Assembly: GCF_014851395.1 (NCBI RefSeq)
Contig: NW_024041150.1
Span: 43,089,437-43,153,436 of the forward strand
Origin: Micropterus salmoides
Lineage: Eukaryota; Chordata; Actinopteri; Centrarchiformes; Centrarchidae
Direction of reading: 5' to 3'
DNA length: 64,000 nucleotides
Shown: piece by piece, positions 11,701 to 20,689 of the stretch
Position numbering within the stretch: position 1 is the first letter of the stretch
Layout of the letters: each line of letters begins with the position of its first letter
The notes under the pieces: generated by a model
Told to the model about the DNA's origin: nothing
The model's input: the letters and a program-made list of their open reading frames with translations, nothing else
Database searches by the model: none
Position numbers and translations under genes: made by a program

Positions 11701-14700
11701 GTGATGTGTTATTTTGAGGGGACAGCAAATTTACACTGTTATACAAGCTGTACACTCACTACTTTACATTGTAGCCAAGTGTCATTTCATCAGTGTTACA
11801 TGAAGACACATATATATATATATATACGGAGAACAAGGCCTATCATTATCAAGGGACAAAGTAGCTTACTGCCATTACTGTAACACACAAACTGAGACAA
11901 TTTTGTTATACAAACAAAGGATTATGTTAATGTATTACATCTGGGGAATTTACAAGAGTTACACAATAGTGCACAAAGTTTTCCCTACCTCAACAACTCA
12001 CAAAACTCTTGTTAAGGGAGTCTGTGGTGAATTAGTCACCACTTGCGCAGTATTGGAGGACAGTCGCTGTTTTCTGAATCAAATAGCTTTTCATTAACAA
12101 CGCGCTTTTATTGATCAAGTACTGCAGTAGCGTCCACATGAGTTACATTTTCCAAAGCATTTCTGTCTGCAATACAACTGCTAAAGACCAGTGAGTGACA
12201 CTACCGCCATACACAGACCTGTTTGCGTAGCCAACAATACCAATCCTTGGGAATAAAGACAGATGAGTTTGAGTTTATTTTCTATTGTGTCACATGAAAA
12301 AAACAGCTCTTGTGAGAAGGGTGAAGGTCCAGGCCACTTTGTCCTCTAGTGAGGAGGAAAGTTTGATATGCTAATTGTTCTCTGGGAAAACCTTCTGCAC
12401 ATACAACAACCAAAAACTCTGGTTCACTGCAAAATTCAGGCAGCTTTGTCAGGCCAAATAATAGGCCTTCAGAAGTGGAGACAGAATCCTGTATAACACA
12501 CTGACTAAAGAGGTCAAAGCTGCAAAGAGGAGCTTCGCTGAAAAGCTAGAAATCAGCTTCACAGCCAGTGACCCTGCGTCAGTGTGGTGGAGAGCAGACC
12601 ATCACCCAAAACTGCTGGTACCCAACGACTGGCTGACAAGATGAAGGGTTTTTACTGTAGGTTTGAGAATCCCACAGTGCCACAATGCTCACCCAGCTCA
12701 CTGGGCCGGCCTCCACTCCACACTTAGAGAAACTGTTTGTAACATATTATTTTTACTTTCCACAAATTAAGGTTATTGCAGCACATGGTTGTAAATAAAA
12801 TGACTTTTTTTGTTGTCGTTAGTCTGTGTCTAACCTTTAGGTTTCATGTGGATCCATCGTCTCACCAGTAGAACCAGAAGAACCAGTAGAATCAGAACAC
12901 AGAAAGATAGAACAGCAGACCACGACACAGAGGGAGGAGGAGAGGAAGAACCATGAGGAGAGGTGGGTGAGAACGAGGAGGAGGAACCAGGAGGAGAGGG
13001 GGAAGAAGGAGGACTTGTAGTCGTGGGCTTTCCTGAAATGAAGAATAAAATATGATTAAATTCACAGAGAACTCAACAAAATGCAGAAACAGAACACACA
13101 GAAGTAAATTTGTAATCTTTCTCTACTGTGGTTAATGTAGAGTTAAAAGATCATGTATCAAACGGTGGGTTAAACTCTGACAGATTTCACTCTTGTTTCT
13201 TTGCAGACTGCAAAGTTAGAAATGTTGTCACATCATGAATCATCTCTGCTGTCCTGAAACCTGCTGAACTCAATGTAGAAAACAAAACAAGGTCAGTTTG
13301 AGAATTATCTTTGAGCTCCTCACCTGTGACAGAGATCCAGCTGGATGGAGACTCTCCATAACCGCTGATGTCACACTTGTAGAGGCCTTCATCAGACTTG
13401 TTAACATGGTGGATGGTCATATGACCTGTAGGCTCAGTCCTGATGAGGGAGCCATCTTTATAGAAACCAGCTGGGAGGTTGGAGGGAGGGGTCTTTGTTT
13501 TACAGTGCAGAGTGACATCATGTCCCTCCATCACAGGGAGGACAGGACTCTGCAGGATCACTGGTCCACCTCAACACAGAGACAAACTACAGCATTTCAT
13601 CATTTACACACAGCTTCATCAACACTAACTCCACAGTCTGATCTTACCAGTGACAGTGATGTTGATGGTGTTACTGGTTGCTCCCTCTCTGGACTCACAC
13701 CAGTAAACTCCACTGTCCCATGGGTTGATGTGGCTCATGTAACAGGAAGAAATACTAAATATTCCCCAGCCAGCTCCACATTGAGTCCTGGTTTCTCTGG
13801 TTGTGTTCCTCCTCAGCGTCCATCCAGCAGAGCTGTCGTCTTCGTCACAGCTCAGCAAGACAGACATCCAGCGGAAAAGCTGAGAGCTGCTGGGATTCAC
13901 AGTCAGAGAGGCTGGAGGAAGAGACAGAAAGATGTGGTTAGAGAGATTATTTGGGTTTATTTTCTCCACATTCATAATATCCTCACTGTCACTTCTTCAC
14001 TGCTAAACTGATGACATTGCTTCAGATGCTGAGTTAACCATTAATTAAAACTCAGATATGAGCTGACATCCATGTTTCGTCCATCCAGCAATGCTGTCTT
14101 TTGCTGGGTGGCGATGGCACAACAGATAAGATAGATACCTTTGGTGTGACAGACCTAGATTTGATTCCCACTGTGACCCACCATCATTGTGTCCCTGAGC
14201 AAGACACTTAACCCATGGTTGCTCCAGAGGAGTGCAGCTTCTTAAGCTCTGGCTTCACTCCTGTTCCCCGCTGGATTGTTAAGTCATGTTTACTAGACGC
14301 TAATGTCTAGCCAGTTTCTTGCCTTACCAGCCAGAAACTTTTTTTTGCCTTTGCCTATCGCTAATCCTGCTTCCCTGTGCTTAGTGTTGCAGTTCCTGAG
14401 TTACCAGAGCTTCACCTTGTTGCTTAATAAATTGTTTAAACCGTCCTGAACTGTCTGCTTGAATCTGGGTTCAAGAAGAAAATTCCCTGACACTTCTCAG
14501 TTTGACATTTCTTTATTACACATTCTTTATTGTACTATATATTTATATTTCCATGAACTGTTAGCTGTAATCATCAAGATTAAAACAACAAAAGTATTAA
14601 TAAATATTTCACGTTATGTCTCTAGAACATATGAAGGTTTCACTTTTTGACATACATTATGAAAAAAAATACTCTTAACTAAAAGAGCGAGTGAGAGGGA

Positions 14701-17700
14701 AAGAGAGAAAAGGCCAGAAAAACACAAACAGACAGACTGAAATAAAAACCCATCAAGCACCTCTCACTTACTCAAAAAGAGAAATGAATATCAAAACCCT
14801 CACAAACACAAAGGCTCTCCCCTCCCCGCTTGTGGAGTAGCGACAAGAAGAGCCTTTAATCTGTCAGTCTGGTTCAGTGCACACAACCACAATCATGAAG
14901 ACTTCTCACTTGACAGTCTAGAAGACACTCATTGACTTCCTCCACAGCCACAGAAGGTCACTGTTGAAAGGGCTGGCTGTTCACAGAGTGCTGGATCAAA
15001 GCATTTTCATGAAAAGCGTGTGAAAAGTGTGGCAGGAAAAGGTGCACAAGAAACAGGGATGACCGCAGCCTTGAGAGGATTGTCAAGCAAATTGACAATC
15101 AAGAACTTGTGGGAGCTTCACAAGGAGTGGACGGAGACTCAGAGCTTCAACAGCCACAAGAGACAATGTCAGAAGTGTCTTACCTGGGTTAAGGATAAAA
15201 AAAGAACTGCACCGTTGCTCAGTGGTCCAAAGTCCTCTTTTCAGATGAAAGTAAATTTACCAATTCATTTGGAATTCAAGGTCCAATTCAAGTGGAGAGG
15301 CACAGAATCCAAGTCACTTGAAGACCAGTGTGAAGTTTCCACAGTCAGATGATGATTTGAAGCGCTGTGTGATCTGCTGGTGTGGTCCACTGTGTTTTAT
15401 CAAGTCCAGAGTCAATGCAGCGTCTACCAGGAGGTTTTAGAGCACTTCATGCTTCCATCTGCTGACAACCTCCATGGAGATGCTGATTTGCTTTTCCAGC
15501 AGCACTTGGTACCTGCCTACAGGGACAAAACCACTAGGAACTGGTTTGCTGACCATGGTTTCACTGTGCTTGGTTGGCCAGCCAACTCACTCACCCATAG
15601 AGAATCTACTGTCAAGAGGAACAACAGACCAACAATACAGACGACCTGAAGGCTGCTATCAAAGCAACCTCAGCAGTGCCACAGGTTGACTGCTCCATGC
15701 TTTTTGTAAAAGTTTTCAACTTTTCCTAGAGAATAGATTTCTGTTCTTCCTGTAAATCCAGTCCTGACCTCCCAGGAGACCTAACAGGGAGACCTGTTTA
15801 TTGACATAATTTACCAATCAATATTGTAGTGGCGATCGTATCACAAAAATAATTTCACATGAGGGAATTTGAAGTCTTCTACAATGCGTAATGGTGCAAA
15901 AAATCAGGTCTGCCATGGCTTGCAGTTAATGCTTTATTTTATGCAGAATGACCTACAAAACATTGCTGTTTGCATGACTGAAGTAAATTGAGCTTGTAAG
16001 CATGCAAAAAACAATAAACACAGTACTAACGATAGGACATGACGAAATCCATCACGAAAAGCCTACACAAACATGCACACATGCACGGTTGAAAAACTGT
16101 TTTCCACTTCTCTGTGGCATCATGTGCATCATGTTGTGCAGTTCTGGTTTCTGAACAACATTTTTATAGCAGCAGTTTCCGCTTTGGTTCCAGTCTGCAA
16201 CACTGCATTCAGTGTTTTATTGCATTTGTTAAGTGGCTGTTTCCCTCCCCAAACACTGTCCTAAACACTAACTGTTCTATCAGGGAGTGAATAACTTTTC
16301 AGCTGTGACAGAAGAAGTTTGCTCACCTTGGTTTGTTGTGCAGCTCAGCAGTGAGGTCAGAACTAAAGAGAAATCACACTCAGGTTGGTTTGAGGTTTTA
16401 CATGAACAAGACATCTGGACTTTCTACAAAACAGAATAACCTGCTTGTGGAGCACAGGAAAACGTGAAGTGAAATATTAGAGAAGGAAAACACAAATTAC
16501 ATTTATTTAAGGACACAGTGTCTTTTAAATCCTTGCTAGGACAATAGTGAGCAAAAGCACAAAAGATGTTCAAGAGTAGAAAAGCCATGTAGGCACCAAA
16601 GGGTTAAACTCTTTAAAAAAGCTCTGCAGCCACTTTGATCACAACGCGTTTCAAGCTTTATGTTAGTGTGATATTCAGTCAAGGCAAACGTGTATGCATG
16701 ACCCACTTTATGCTTTAAAAGATAAGAGTCACAAAGGTGCTGCCTTAAGACATATCAGATTCAATGTTTAACTGGTTCGTATTTTACAGTACTAATCAGA
16801 TGCAGAATTAATGTGTTCTTGATCAGACAGTAAACAAACACAGTTTTATCATAGACCTTTTGAGGGGTTCTAACCCATGGGCCATCTCAGCTCCCCAAAC
16901 ATTTCTTTTATAAATAATTATTTTTTCTCTGACATTAGATTAGCACTGTGCTGAACCAGCTGTGTTTTTCCCTCAGAAAGTCAGTTGCTACTAAAATCAG
17001 TTGCTACTAAAGTCAGTTGCCATGACGATGGATTTCCATGACCCACTAGGGCTGGGCGATATGGACCAAAAAGTCATATCCTTGTACTGTTAGGCTGAAC
17101 ACCAGTATATCTGTGTTTGCGGGTATGTTTTTACTATTGTACTAGCTTGTTTTATTTATACTTCATTCTCCACCATATTTAGGCGTCACTCACTTGCTGA
17201 GTCTCCTTTCCCTTCACTTCTCTTTTCTCCACACAACCTAAGGTACCTCTGCTGGTAAACACATCAGTGTGCCTCCTTCTTTCTGTCTCTCTCTCCACGT
17301 GTGCTCCATTGATTCTCCATCAGTAGAAAAGGGACAATTTACAGTTTCATATGGCTTTTCTTACATGAAACTGGTTTAAGGTCCCTAAATACTGGCATGT
17401 TTCTAATGTTTTATAATGATCTGCGACCGCGTTGGCCGACTAGTCAGCTGCAGCAGAAGGCTGATTGGGTGTCAGTCTGGGCCAAACTAATAGCCTACTT
17501 TCAATTTTGAGGGGGGATATGTGTGGCCCCTCCCAACTTGCACTGATCGTTGTTTTTGCTGAAAACACAAGACCGAACACTTAACTTAAGACACTTTTAA
17601 CATTCTCCCTCCTCTGAGGGCGTAAACACGAGTCTACAGCTCCACACTGCTGTCTGACCCTAACTGGTCCACTGACCCCATAGGGGTCATTTATGCTGGG

Positions 17701-20042
17701 GACGCTGGGGACGCTGGGGACATGTCCCCACCACATTTTAAAATGTCAGATTTTGTCCCCATCACTATTTCAAAGCATTTGTTAAAAATGTTCTGAAAAA
17801 CAGCTTGCACCAAGAAATGTTAACTGACAAATGAAAATGCTTTGAGAAAGATTTATTTGCACAATAAGAAAACTTGCAATGCATTATAGTTTTCCCTCAT
17901 ATAGAACAATACATTTCCACCATAAATTGGGGCAGAAAATGTCTCCAGAATGCAGGAAATTACCAGTTTAATGCTCAAAATCTTCTGGGGGAGGAACCCC
18001 AGACCCCCCACACATATATTTCAGCATCAAATGTTTAATCTAAACATTGCTAAAAGTCACGTCTCATGACCCAAATGTATCATCACCCCCTGATCTGAGC
18101 CCTTTTGTCTCCACCACTTTTCAACACAAAGTGACGCCCTTGACTGACTCGCTCCGCTGTGCACCAGCTCCTCTCTAGTAGGCCTCTCCACCGATTTGTG
18201 AACACATTTGCAAGGCGTTGCATACATGTTACATTCTCATTAGGGGCTAGAATCGCCTCTGGTTCACACAGCGAGTCCTGCAGCCTTGGTGATTTTAGGG
18301 AGGAGTATAAAGTCTCTAAGGTGCATATTTCCTCACTACTAAATCCGATTGTGAAGTCTAATTTAACTTTCCACTGCATGCAAAGTGAAGTTTCTCTCAT
18401 AATGTGTGACTATAATGTCAGAGAATATTCAAGTTTTTTACTTGTATATCAATCTTGGAAATTAAATTCTGTCTCGGATTATTACCCCTCTTTGCTGGCT
18501 CCTTTTTTTTCTATTACAATGGACCTTATGTGCATCTTTAAATCTTAATCATATTACATATAAAGGAGTCCATAAGATACATAGCCTACAATAAGAACAC
18601 TGGGAAGATAATTAGGCTACAAATTTACTTAATGCGATGCCAACAAGCCTCCCTGGCTTTGTCAGCTGCCACAATATTAGATTAATATGAACGCGCACCA
18701 ACTCCAATTAGGTTAACACGGACTCAGCTAACCAACATCTTTCCGCTGTCATAGTACCGTTTAACTCCAGTGTAGGCAGTCAGAGTTTGTCAACCCTGAG
18801 TTTACCTGATAACCCCGAGTTAATGGTGCTTTCCATTTGACATGGGAAGTCGGAATTTCTATGTTCAAAGTTTAAAATCAGATTTCCCACTTGGGAAGTC
18901 GGGAGAACCGCGCTGCCTCGACTTCGTGATCCAAGATGGCTGTCGGGGCATCAGCAGTTAGTGAAAGCTGTAGTTTATTCTGTTTATTAGCACTTCTGTG
19001 TACTTGTGACTCATATAAATGTTCATACACAAAGTGCTGTCCAACCGCTGTCTGTGGTCGTGTTACTACAGTGTTTAGTAGCACAATGCGTTTTTTTAAT
19101 CAACAGGCAAATCAATAGAAGTAAAGTCTGTGTGTGGGAAACACTGACTGAACTGTTGTTTTTCTTTTTACAAGCCAGTGCGTGTAAAAAGACATATCCA
19201 CATGGAGTCTTTCCTCCTATTATATAAATGTTTGCCTTTTGGTTAGCAGCACAAAGAGTGAGCAAGAACAAGGTGAGAAAGACCAAAGTTATAATGAGAA
19301 GTCAGCTCCTGTTTTACCCACATTCATTGTATTTACATCATAAATACTCTGTTTGCAGGGGGTTTAACCCGTTTGCAGTGCAGATTTTGCAGATTCGAGC
19401 TGTTGAAAATGTAATATTCATCTTATCATCCAAAATCAAGTTTTATGTATAATCATGTCTCATTTCTACGTGAATGACTACCACACAATTTCTATACTAA
19501 ACTGTAGCGCTGCTGGCAACAAGCAAGGAACATTTTTCAAGTTTTGATCAAATTTGATACAAATTAAAATAAAGTGCAACCATTTTAGTTTCATTTCCAA
19601 ACATTTTCTCTTTTGTAGCACGATTAGTGGGAATTATCTTTTTTGGATCAAAATTTTCATTTTCACTAAAAATATTAAATCATGACGATGTGACATTTGT
19701 TTGGGTCCCTGCAGCACTACAGTACTTCATTATACAGTAATGTTGTTTTGTCATTTTACTTTCAAAAAATGACACCTTCTATGATTTGCACTTGGCCATT
19801 TTGGGGATTGATTGTGCAGCGCTAGTAAATACCCTGTTTTCTCAAACTTTTTATGAAATTTTCTTCAACCTGTTATCCTCATGTTGTTGACGCTATTTGG
19901 CTGAATTCAGTCCTTATTCACTCTCAGAAACAACAGAAATGTTTTAGAACTAATCTTTGAGAAACGTGGAGACAAACACATTAAACACACATTAAGTAGA
20001 TTTTTACTCACCCAGCAGCCATGGTAAAGATGATTCCTCCAT
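2736..20042 (-). CDS. FcR-like two-Ig-domain membrane receptor, unit 1 (spliced; tail degraded)
   Basis: Inferred gene model on the minus strand. Coding exons: 20,012-20,042, 16,327-16,362, 13,648-13,911, 13,324-13,569, 12,835-13,032, and, much farther away, 2,736-2,779. The product would be a type I plasma-membrane receptor: signal peptide, two C2/V-like Ig domains, a Pro/Ser stalk, a Leu/Val-rich transmembrane helix, and a tail. It resembles fish Fc-receptor-like proteins, leukocyte receptors that bind immunoglobulin or related ligands; the ligand is unknown. Ectodomain exons are open with proper junctions and phase 1. The tail is doubtful: no equivalent of unit 2 exon 35,214-35,315 was found, and the next tail exon (about 5,865-5,916) has lost both tyrosines and its splice donor. 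DIRS, Tc1 and Rex1 insertions lie between the transmembrane exon and the terminal exon. It could be a short-tailed receptor or a decaying gene. Confidence 0.65.
2780..3860. other. Intron/flank sequence, no gene recognised
   Basis: 2,810-3,090 aligns with 31,580-31,870 of unit 2 and is read as intron upstream of the terminal exon. From about 3,360 to 3,860 nothing is recognised. An AATAAA-containing stretch near 3,660 resembles an LTR or SINE tail but cannot be classified. Confidence 0.45.
3862..4410 (-). mobile_element. LINE reverse-transcriptase C-terminal fragment (jockey/CR1/L2 group)
   Basis: An open frame of 152 codons (3,873-4,331) encodes the part after the polymerase palm of CR1/L2/Rex-type LINEs: L-D-Y-C-N-A-L-L-A-G-L-P, then L-H-W-L-P-V, then a W-W-N-E-L-P-like end and a K-K-L-L-K-T-H-type terminus. 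The upstream part (to about 4,410) is in another frame, and everything 5' of it is missing, as usual for a 5'-truncated LINE insertion. It lies inside the presumed long tail intron of receptor unit 1. Confidence 0.75.
4575..4720 (+). mobile_element. DNA-transposon fragment (helix-turn-helix region)
   Basis: This stretch matches 31,965-32,110. In both, a segment reading G-L-S-K-S-T-V-D-N-V-V-K-R-F looks like a transposase helix-turn-helix. The copy is short and frame-broken. Assignment to the Tc1/mariner superfamily is an inference. Confidence 0.4.
4870..5262. repeat. Dispersed fish repeat A, copy 1 (pair of 44,825-45,200)
   Basis: Contains AGCTAAGCATGCTAGCT runs, a CATGGCGGCGCCC block, CGAGGCTTCAAAACGGC and an end reading ACTACGTCCACTTCTTATAT. 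The same blocks occur in the same order at 44,995-45,200. It looks like a non-autonomous DNA transposon; no terminal repeats could be fixed. The GGCGGCGCC and CpG-rich core stands out from the AT-rich background. Confidence 0.55.
5745..5860. repeat. Dispersed fish repeat (GCATAAAGACTGGAAGCAGG type)
   Basis: A TTAGCTTAGCATAAAGACTGG motif followed by CAGGGGGAAACAGCTAG. The same block occurs at 32,630-32,665 next to the matching tail exon of unit 2, so it was probably there before the two units separated. Confidence 0.4.
5865..5916 (-). pseudogene. Degenerate tail exon of unit 1 (both tyrosine motifs deleted)
   Basis: This aligns to tail exon 32,698-32,787 of unit 2. The acceptor (TTTTCCAG) and the flanking codons remain, but relative to unit 2 a 9-nt and a 21-nt segment are missing, both in frame. 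Each removes one tyrosine codon: the Y of Y-S-A-V and the Y of Y-G-Q-I. A further deletion removes the splice donor. It is probably not spliced as in units 2 and 3. Confidence 0.6.
6000..6420. other. Conserved intron block of unit 1
   Basis: About 6,080-6,400 aligns with 32,950-33,250 (unit 2) and 49,800-50,080 (unit 3). All contain ACACATTTCAGCAC-type and CAGGAGGAAGTTG-type segments. No open frame is shared, so this is ancestral intron rather than a hidden exon. Confidence 0.55.
6425..6690. repeat. Degenerate TGTCCTCACTTT-type short repeat
   Basis: Variants of TGTCCTCACTTTC or TGTCCTTACTTTTC recur about every 40-60 bp, a minisatellite-like pattern often seen in fish introns. Confidence 0.4.
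6846..6995. mobile_element. hAT-like MITE fragment
   Basis: CAGTGTTGGGGTAGTTACTC and the following TAATGGATTACACATTACTAGTTGC, with AGTAACTAGTCACACTACTAGTTA, match the common fish 'CAGTGTTGGG...GTAACG' MITE layout. Family assignment is from memory of the motif only. Confidence 0.45.
7000..7800. other. No gene recognised; T-rich tract
   Basis: Two overlapping plus-strand open frames (7,050-7,283 and 7,159-7,482) show no domain, and the second is low-complexity (poly-T coding Phe). Read as non-coding intron. Confidence 0.5.
7805..10545 (+). mobile_element. DIRS-type tyrosine-recombinase retrotransposon, decayed
   Basis: A relic of a DIRS element. A gag-like start lies near 8,008. RT occurs in fragments with Q-Y-K-Y-N-L-L-P-F-G-Y-S and a Y-L-D-D motif at 9,052-9,063. 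A recombinase N-terminal segment follows (F-L-Q-L-L-M-D-R-G, then K-T-Y-A-A-A-I). Inverted terminal repeats are visible: left about 7,935-7,995 (ACACAACGATGAGACCTGG) and right about 10,485-10,545, its inverted copy. A TATAGGC...CCCTCTAA block occurs in direct orientation at both ends (7,810 and 10,440), as expected of a DIRS terminal repeat plus internal complementary region. Many frameshifts; the catalytic end of the recombinase is not seen. Higher GC than the surroundings. Confidence 0.7.
8755..9740 (+). pseudogene. DIRS reverse transcriptase / recombinase remnants
   Basis: Successive short frames carry RT fingers and palm (8,850-9,200; Y-L-D-D, then L-T-F-L-G), a patch near 9,190-9,500 that may be RNase H, and the start of the tyrosine recombinase (9,517-9,700, with L-L-V-K-R-F-L-K-G). 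Frames switch several times, so no functional product is expected. Once encoded, these proteins would reverse-transcribe the element and integrate it through a circular intermediate without a DDE integrase. Confidence 0.65.
10548..11830 (-). mobile_element. Tc1-like DNA transposon, decayed
   Basis: From 11,526 down to about 10,590 on the minus strand, shifted frames spell a Tc1-type transposase: start M-A-P-H-G-K-E-L-S, then a helix-turn-helix and W-x-N-H-V-L-W-S-D-E-T-K segment, then F-Q-N-D-N-N-P-K-H-T-S-K and D-W-P-S-I-S-P-D-L-N-P-I-E-H-L. The usual length is about 340 residues; at least four frame breaks interrupt it. The flank at 11,650-11,810 (TTTTGGCCCAATTTGAACG, GTGTCATTTC) is typical of the 5' terminal region of these elements. 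The 3' end stops against the DIRS right terminal repeat near 10,545, so it is truncated or the two are nested. Confidence 0.75.
11831..12400. other. No gene recognised
   Basis: AT-rich sequence after a short (TA)n run at 11,812-11,826. No domain, exon or repeat structure could be supported. Confidence 0.45.
12400..12740 (+). mobile_element. Rex1-type LINE fragment (linker before RT)
   Basis: Reads T-Y-N-N-Q-K-L-W-F-T-A-K-F-R-Q-L, then S-G-D-R-I-L-Y-N and L-T-K-E-V-K-A-A-K-R, typical of Rex1 between endonuclease and RT, with stops. Its 3' edge (about 12,735) interrupts sequence conserved in the transmembrane-exon downstream introns of units 2 and 3, so the insertion or an associated deletion probably removed the next tail exon of unit 1. 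Confidence 0.7.
12835..13032 (-). CDS. Unit 1 stalk and transmembrane exon
   Basis: A 198-bp phase-1 exon bounded by CATTTCAG and GTTAG. It encodes a Thr/Pro/Ser-rich stalk (about 35 residues), then a helix with S-W-S-A-V-L-S-F-C-V-L and repeated L-V-L-L, then R-R and K-P-K. It is 27-36 bp longer than in units 2 and 3, all of it in the stalk. If the intron is not removed, translation stops two codons later (K-P-K-G-stop). Confidence 0.85.
13324..13569 (-). CDS. Unit 1 Ig domain 2 exon
   Basis: A 246-bp phase-1 exon, acceptor TGTTGAG and donor GTGAG. It encodes an intact C2-type Ig domain: V-T-L-H-C as first cysteine, D-E-G-L-Y-K-C as the second, ending W-I-S-V-T-G. A core F-Y-K-D-G replaces the usual Trp. 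Compared with unit 2, the reading frame is whole. Confidence 0.9.
13648..13911 (-). CDS. Unit 1 Ig domain 1 exon
   Basis: A 264-bp phase-1 exon, acceptor CTTCCTCCAG and donor GTAAG. It encodes an Ig domain with V-L-L-S-C, an inner W-T-L-R-R, and D-S-G-V-Y-W-C, plus an additional cysteine pair region (T-Q-C ... S-S-C) common in fish FcR-like domain 1. The matching exons of units 2 and 3 have the same length. Confidence 0.9.
14105..14250 (+). mobile_element. tRNA-headed SINE fragment
   Basis: GGTGGCGATGGCACAACAGATAAGA, then CCTTTGGTGTGACAGACC, TTTGATTCCCACTGTGACCC and CCCTGAGCAAGACACTTAAC is the tRNA-derived head and conserved body of a common fish SINE. A second fragment of the same family lies at 20,517-20,680. 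The following 14,250-14,470, with AATAAATTGTTTAAACC, may be the tail of another unclassified element. Confidence 0.6.
14890..15735 (+). mobile_element. Tc1/mariner-superfamily transposon relic
   Basis: Broken frames on the plus strand spell a transposase: a G-M-T-A-A-L-R-G-L-S-S-K DNA-binding part (15,020-15,190), a catalytic centre around 15,230-15,450, then Q-Q-H-L-V-P-A-Y-R-D-K-T and G-W-P-A-N-S-L-T-H (equivalent to D-W-P-A-N-S-P-D-L-N-P). Stops and frameshifts make it inactive. It sits in the intron between exon 2 and Ig1 of receptor unit 1, antisense to the gene. Confidence 0.75.
16327..16362 (-). CDS. Unit 1 exon 2 (signal peptide part 2)
   Basis: A 36-bp phase-1 mini-exon, acceptor CTCTTTAG and donor GTGAG, encoding L-T-S-L-L-S-C-T-T-N-Q. 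With exon 1 it completes a signal peptide. Identical copies stand at 38,957-38,992 and 52,767-52,802. Confidence 0.85.
16370..19200. other. Intron of unit 1 with dispersed repeats
   Basis: A GGCTGGGCGATATGGACCAAAA fish repeat starts at about 17,048. A tripled GCTGGGGACG motif lies at 17,695-17,725, followed by GTCCCCACCAC. A CGACTTCGTGATCCAAGATGGC-containing repeat starts at about 18,830. The frames at 18,083-18,400 (-) and 18,159-18,548 (+) overlap each other and have no recognisable domain. Confidence 0.45.
19210..19830. other. Conserved intron-1 blocks of unit 1
   Basis: 19,220-19,395 aligns with 55,845-56,005 (unit 3). 19,700-19,830 aligns with 40,020-40,155 (unit 2) and 56,720-56,865 (unit 3), sharing TTGCACTTGGCC and GTGCAGC...TAGTAAATAC. 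These anchor the three units in register upstream of exon 2. Confidence 0.6.
20012..20042 (-). CDS. Unit 1 exon 1 (start codon, signal peptide part 1)
   Basis: ATG followed by nine codons (E-E-S-S-L-P-W-L-L) and one base, then donor GTGAGT. Unit 2 has the same exon at 40,480-40,510 (E-D-S-S-V-P-W-L-L). The start is the only ATG conserved between the two copies, and the proximal promoter is conserved as well. Confidence 0.85.
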
Positions 20043-20102
20043 TTTAAATCTTGGTCATCTGAGATCAGCATGTTCTCCAGTGACACCAAGTAAAACCCAC
20101 CT

Positions 20103-20116
20103 CCTTCCTCTTTCTG
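20103..20116 (-). promoter_or_regulatory. Putative PU.1/ETS site in unit 1 promoter
   Basis: The minus strand reads AAAGAGGAAGGAG, a strong match to the PU.1 (SPI1) purine box, about 60-75 bp upstream of the start codon. The block is conserved at 40,574-40,587. PU.1 drives many TATA-less myeloid and B-cell promoters. Binding is an inference. Confidence 0.5.
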
Positions 20117-20516
20117 TATCACTTGTGGTTTTCTCTCACACAAATAGCAGGAAATAGGCTTTATTTTTAGTCTCAAAGTGAACAAGCATTTAAACCAGCA
20201 GGTCTGTGTTATATCACCTGTTTGTATGGTTACAGTCTTCCTGGACCTCAAAGAGCTTCAGCTATACTATTAATACTGTTAAATAATACTGAATGTTATA
20301 ATAAGACAGCTGTAAAACTGTCCATCCAATAAAACCTAATGAGAGATGGTACAAGAGCGATGTGATCAAAGTACCTCACAGCTTTTGGTTTAGTTTAACC
20401 CTCCTGTTGTGTTACAGGCAAATAATAATAATAATATATAATGAAATAAGGTATATTTCATCTGATTGATTGAAGGCATCAGGTATTCTCCACAGAGAGC
20501 ATTTGAATATATATGG

Positions 20517-20685
20517 GGTGGTGATGGCGAAGTGCATAAGACACATGCCTTTGCCATCCGCCAATGTGCCCCCAAGCAAGACATTATAGTTGCTCCAGAG
20601 GCGTGCAACCTCTGACATATATAGCAATTGTAAGTCGCTTTGGATAAAATCGTCAGCTAAATGACTGATGATTTATTATTTATTA
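20517..20685 (+). mobile_element. tRNA-headed SINE
   Basis: GGTGGTGATGGCGAAGTGCATAAGACACATGCC, a CCCCCAAGCAAGACA body and a TAAGTCGCTTTGGATAAAA-TCGTCAGCTAAATGA tail form a typical fish SINE with an AT-rich end. No obvious target duplication. Confidence 0.65.
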
Positions 20686-20689
20686 TATA

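Noticed and set aside
13298..14011. Plus-strand 237-codon frame over the unit 1 Ig exons (and equivalents at 37,428 and 51,656)
   Set aside because: Antisense shadow of the Ig1 and Ig2 exons; it crosses the intron and contains no domain, while the minus-strand reading gives two Ig domains with splice sites.
14105..14180. Possible functional tRNA gene
   Set aside because: Degenerate A and B boxes, followed by the SINE body; no cloverleaf could be drawn. The same applies to 20,517, 36,930 and 56,168.
18083..18548. Opposed open frames in unit 1 intron
   Set aside because: They overlap on both strands, no recognisable domain, no splice or paralogue support.
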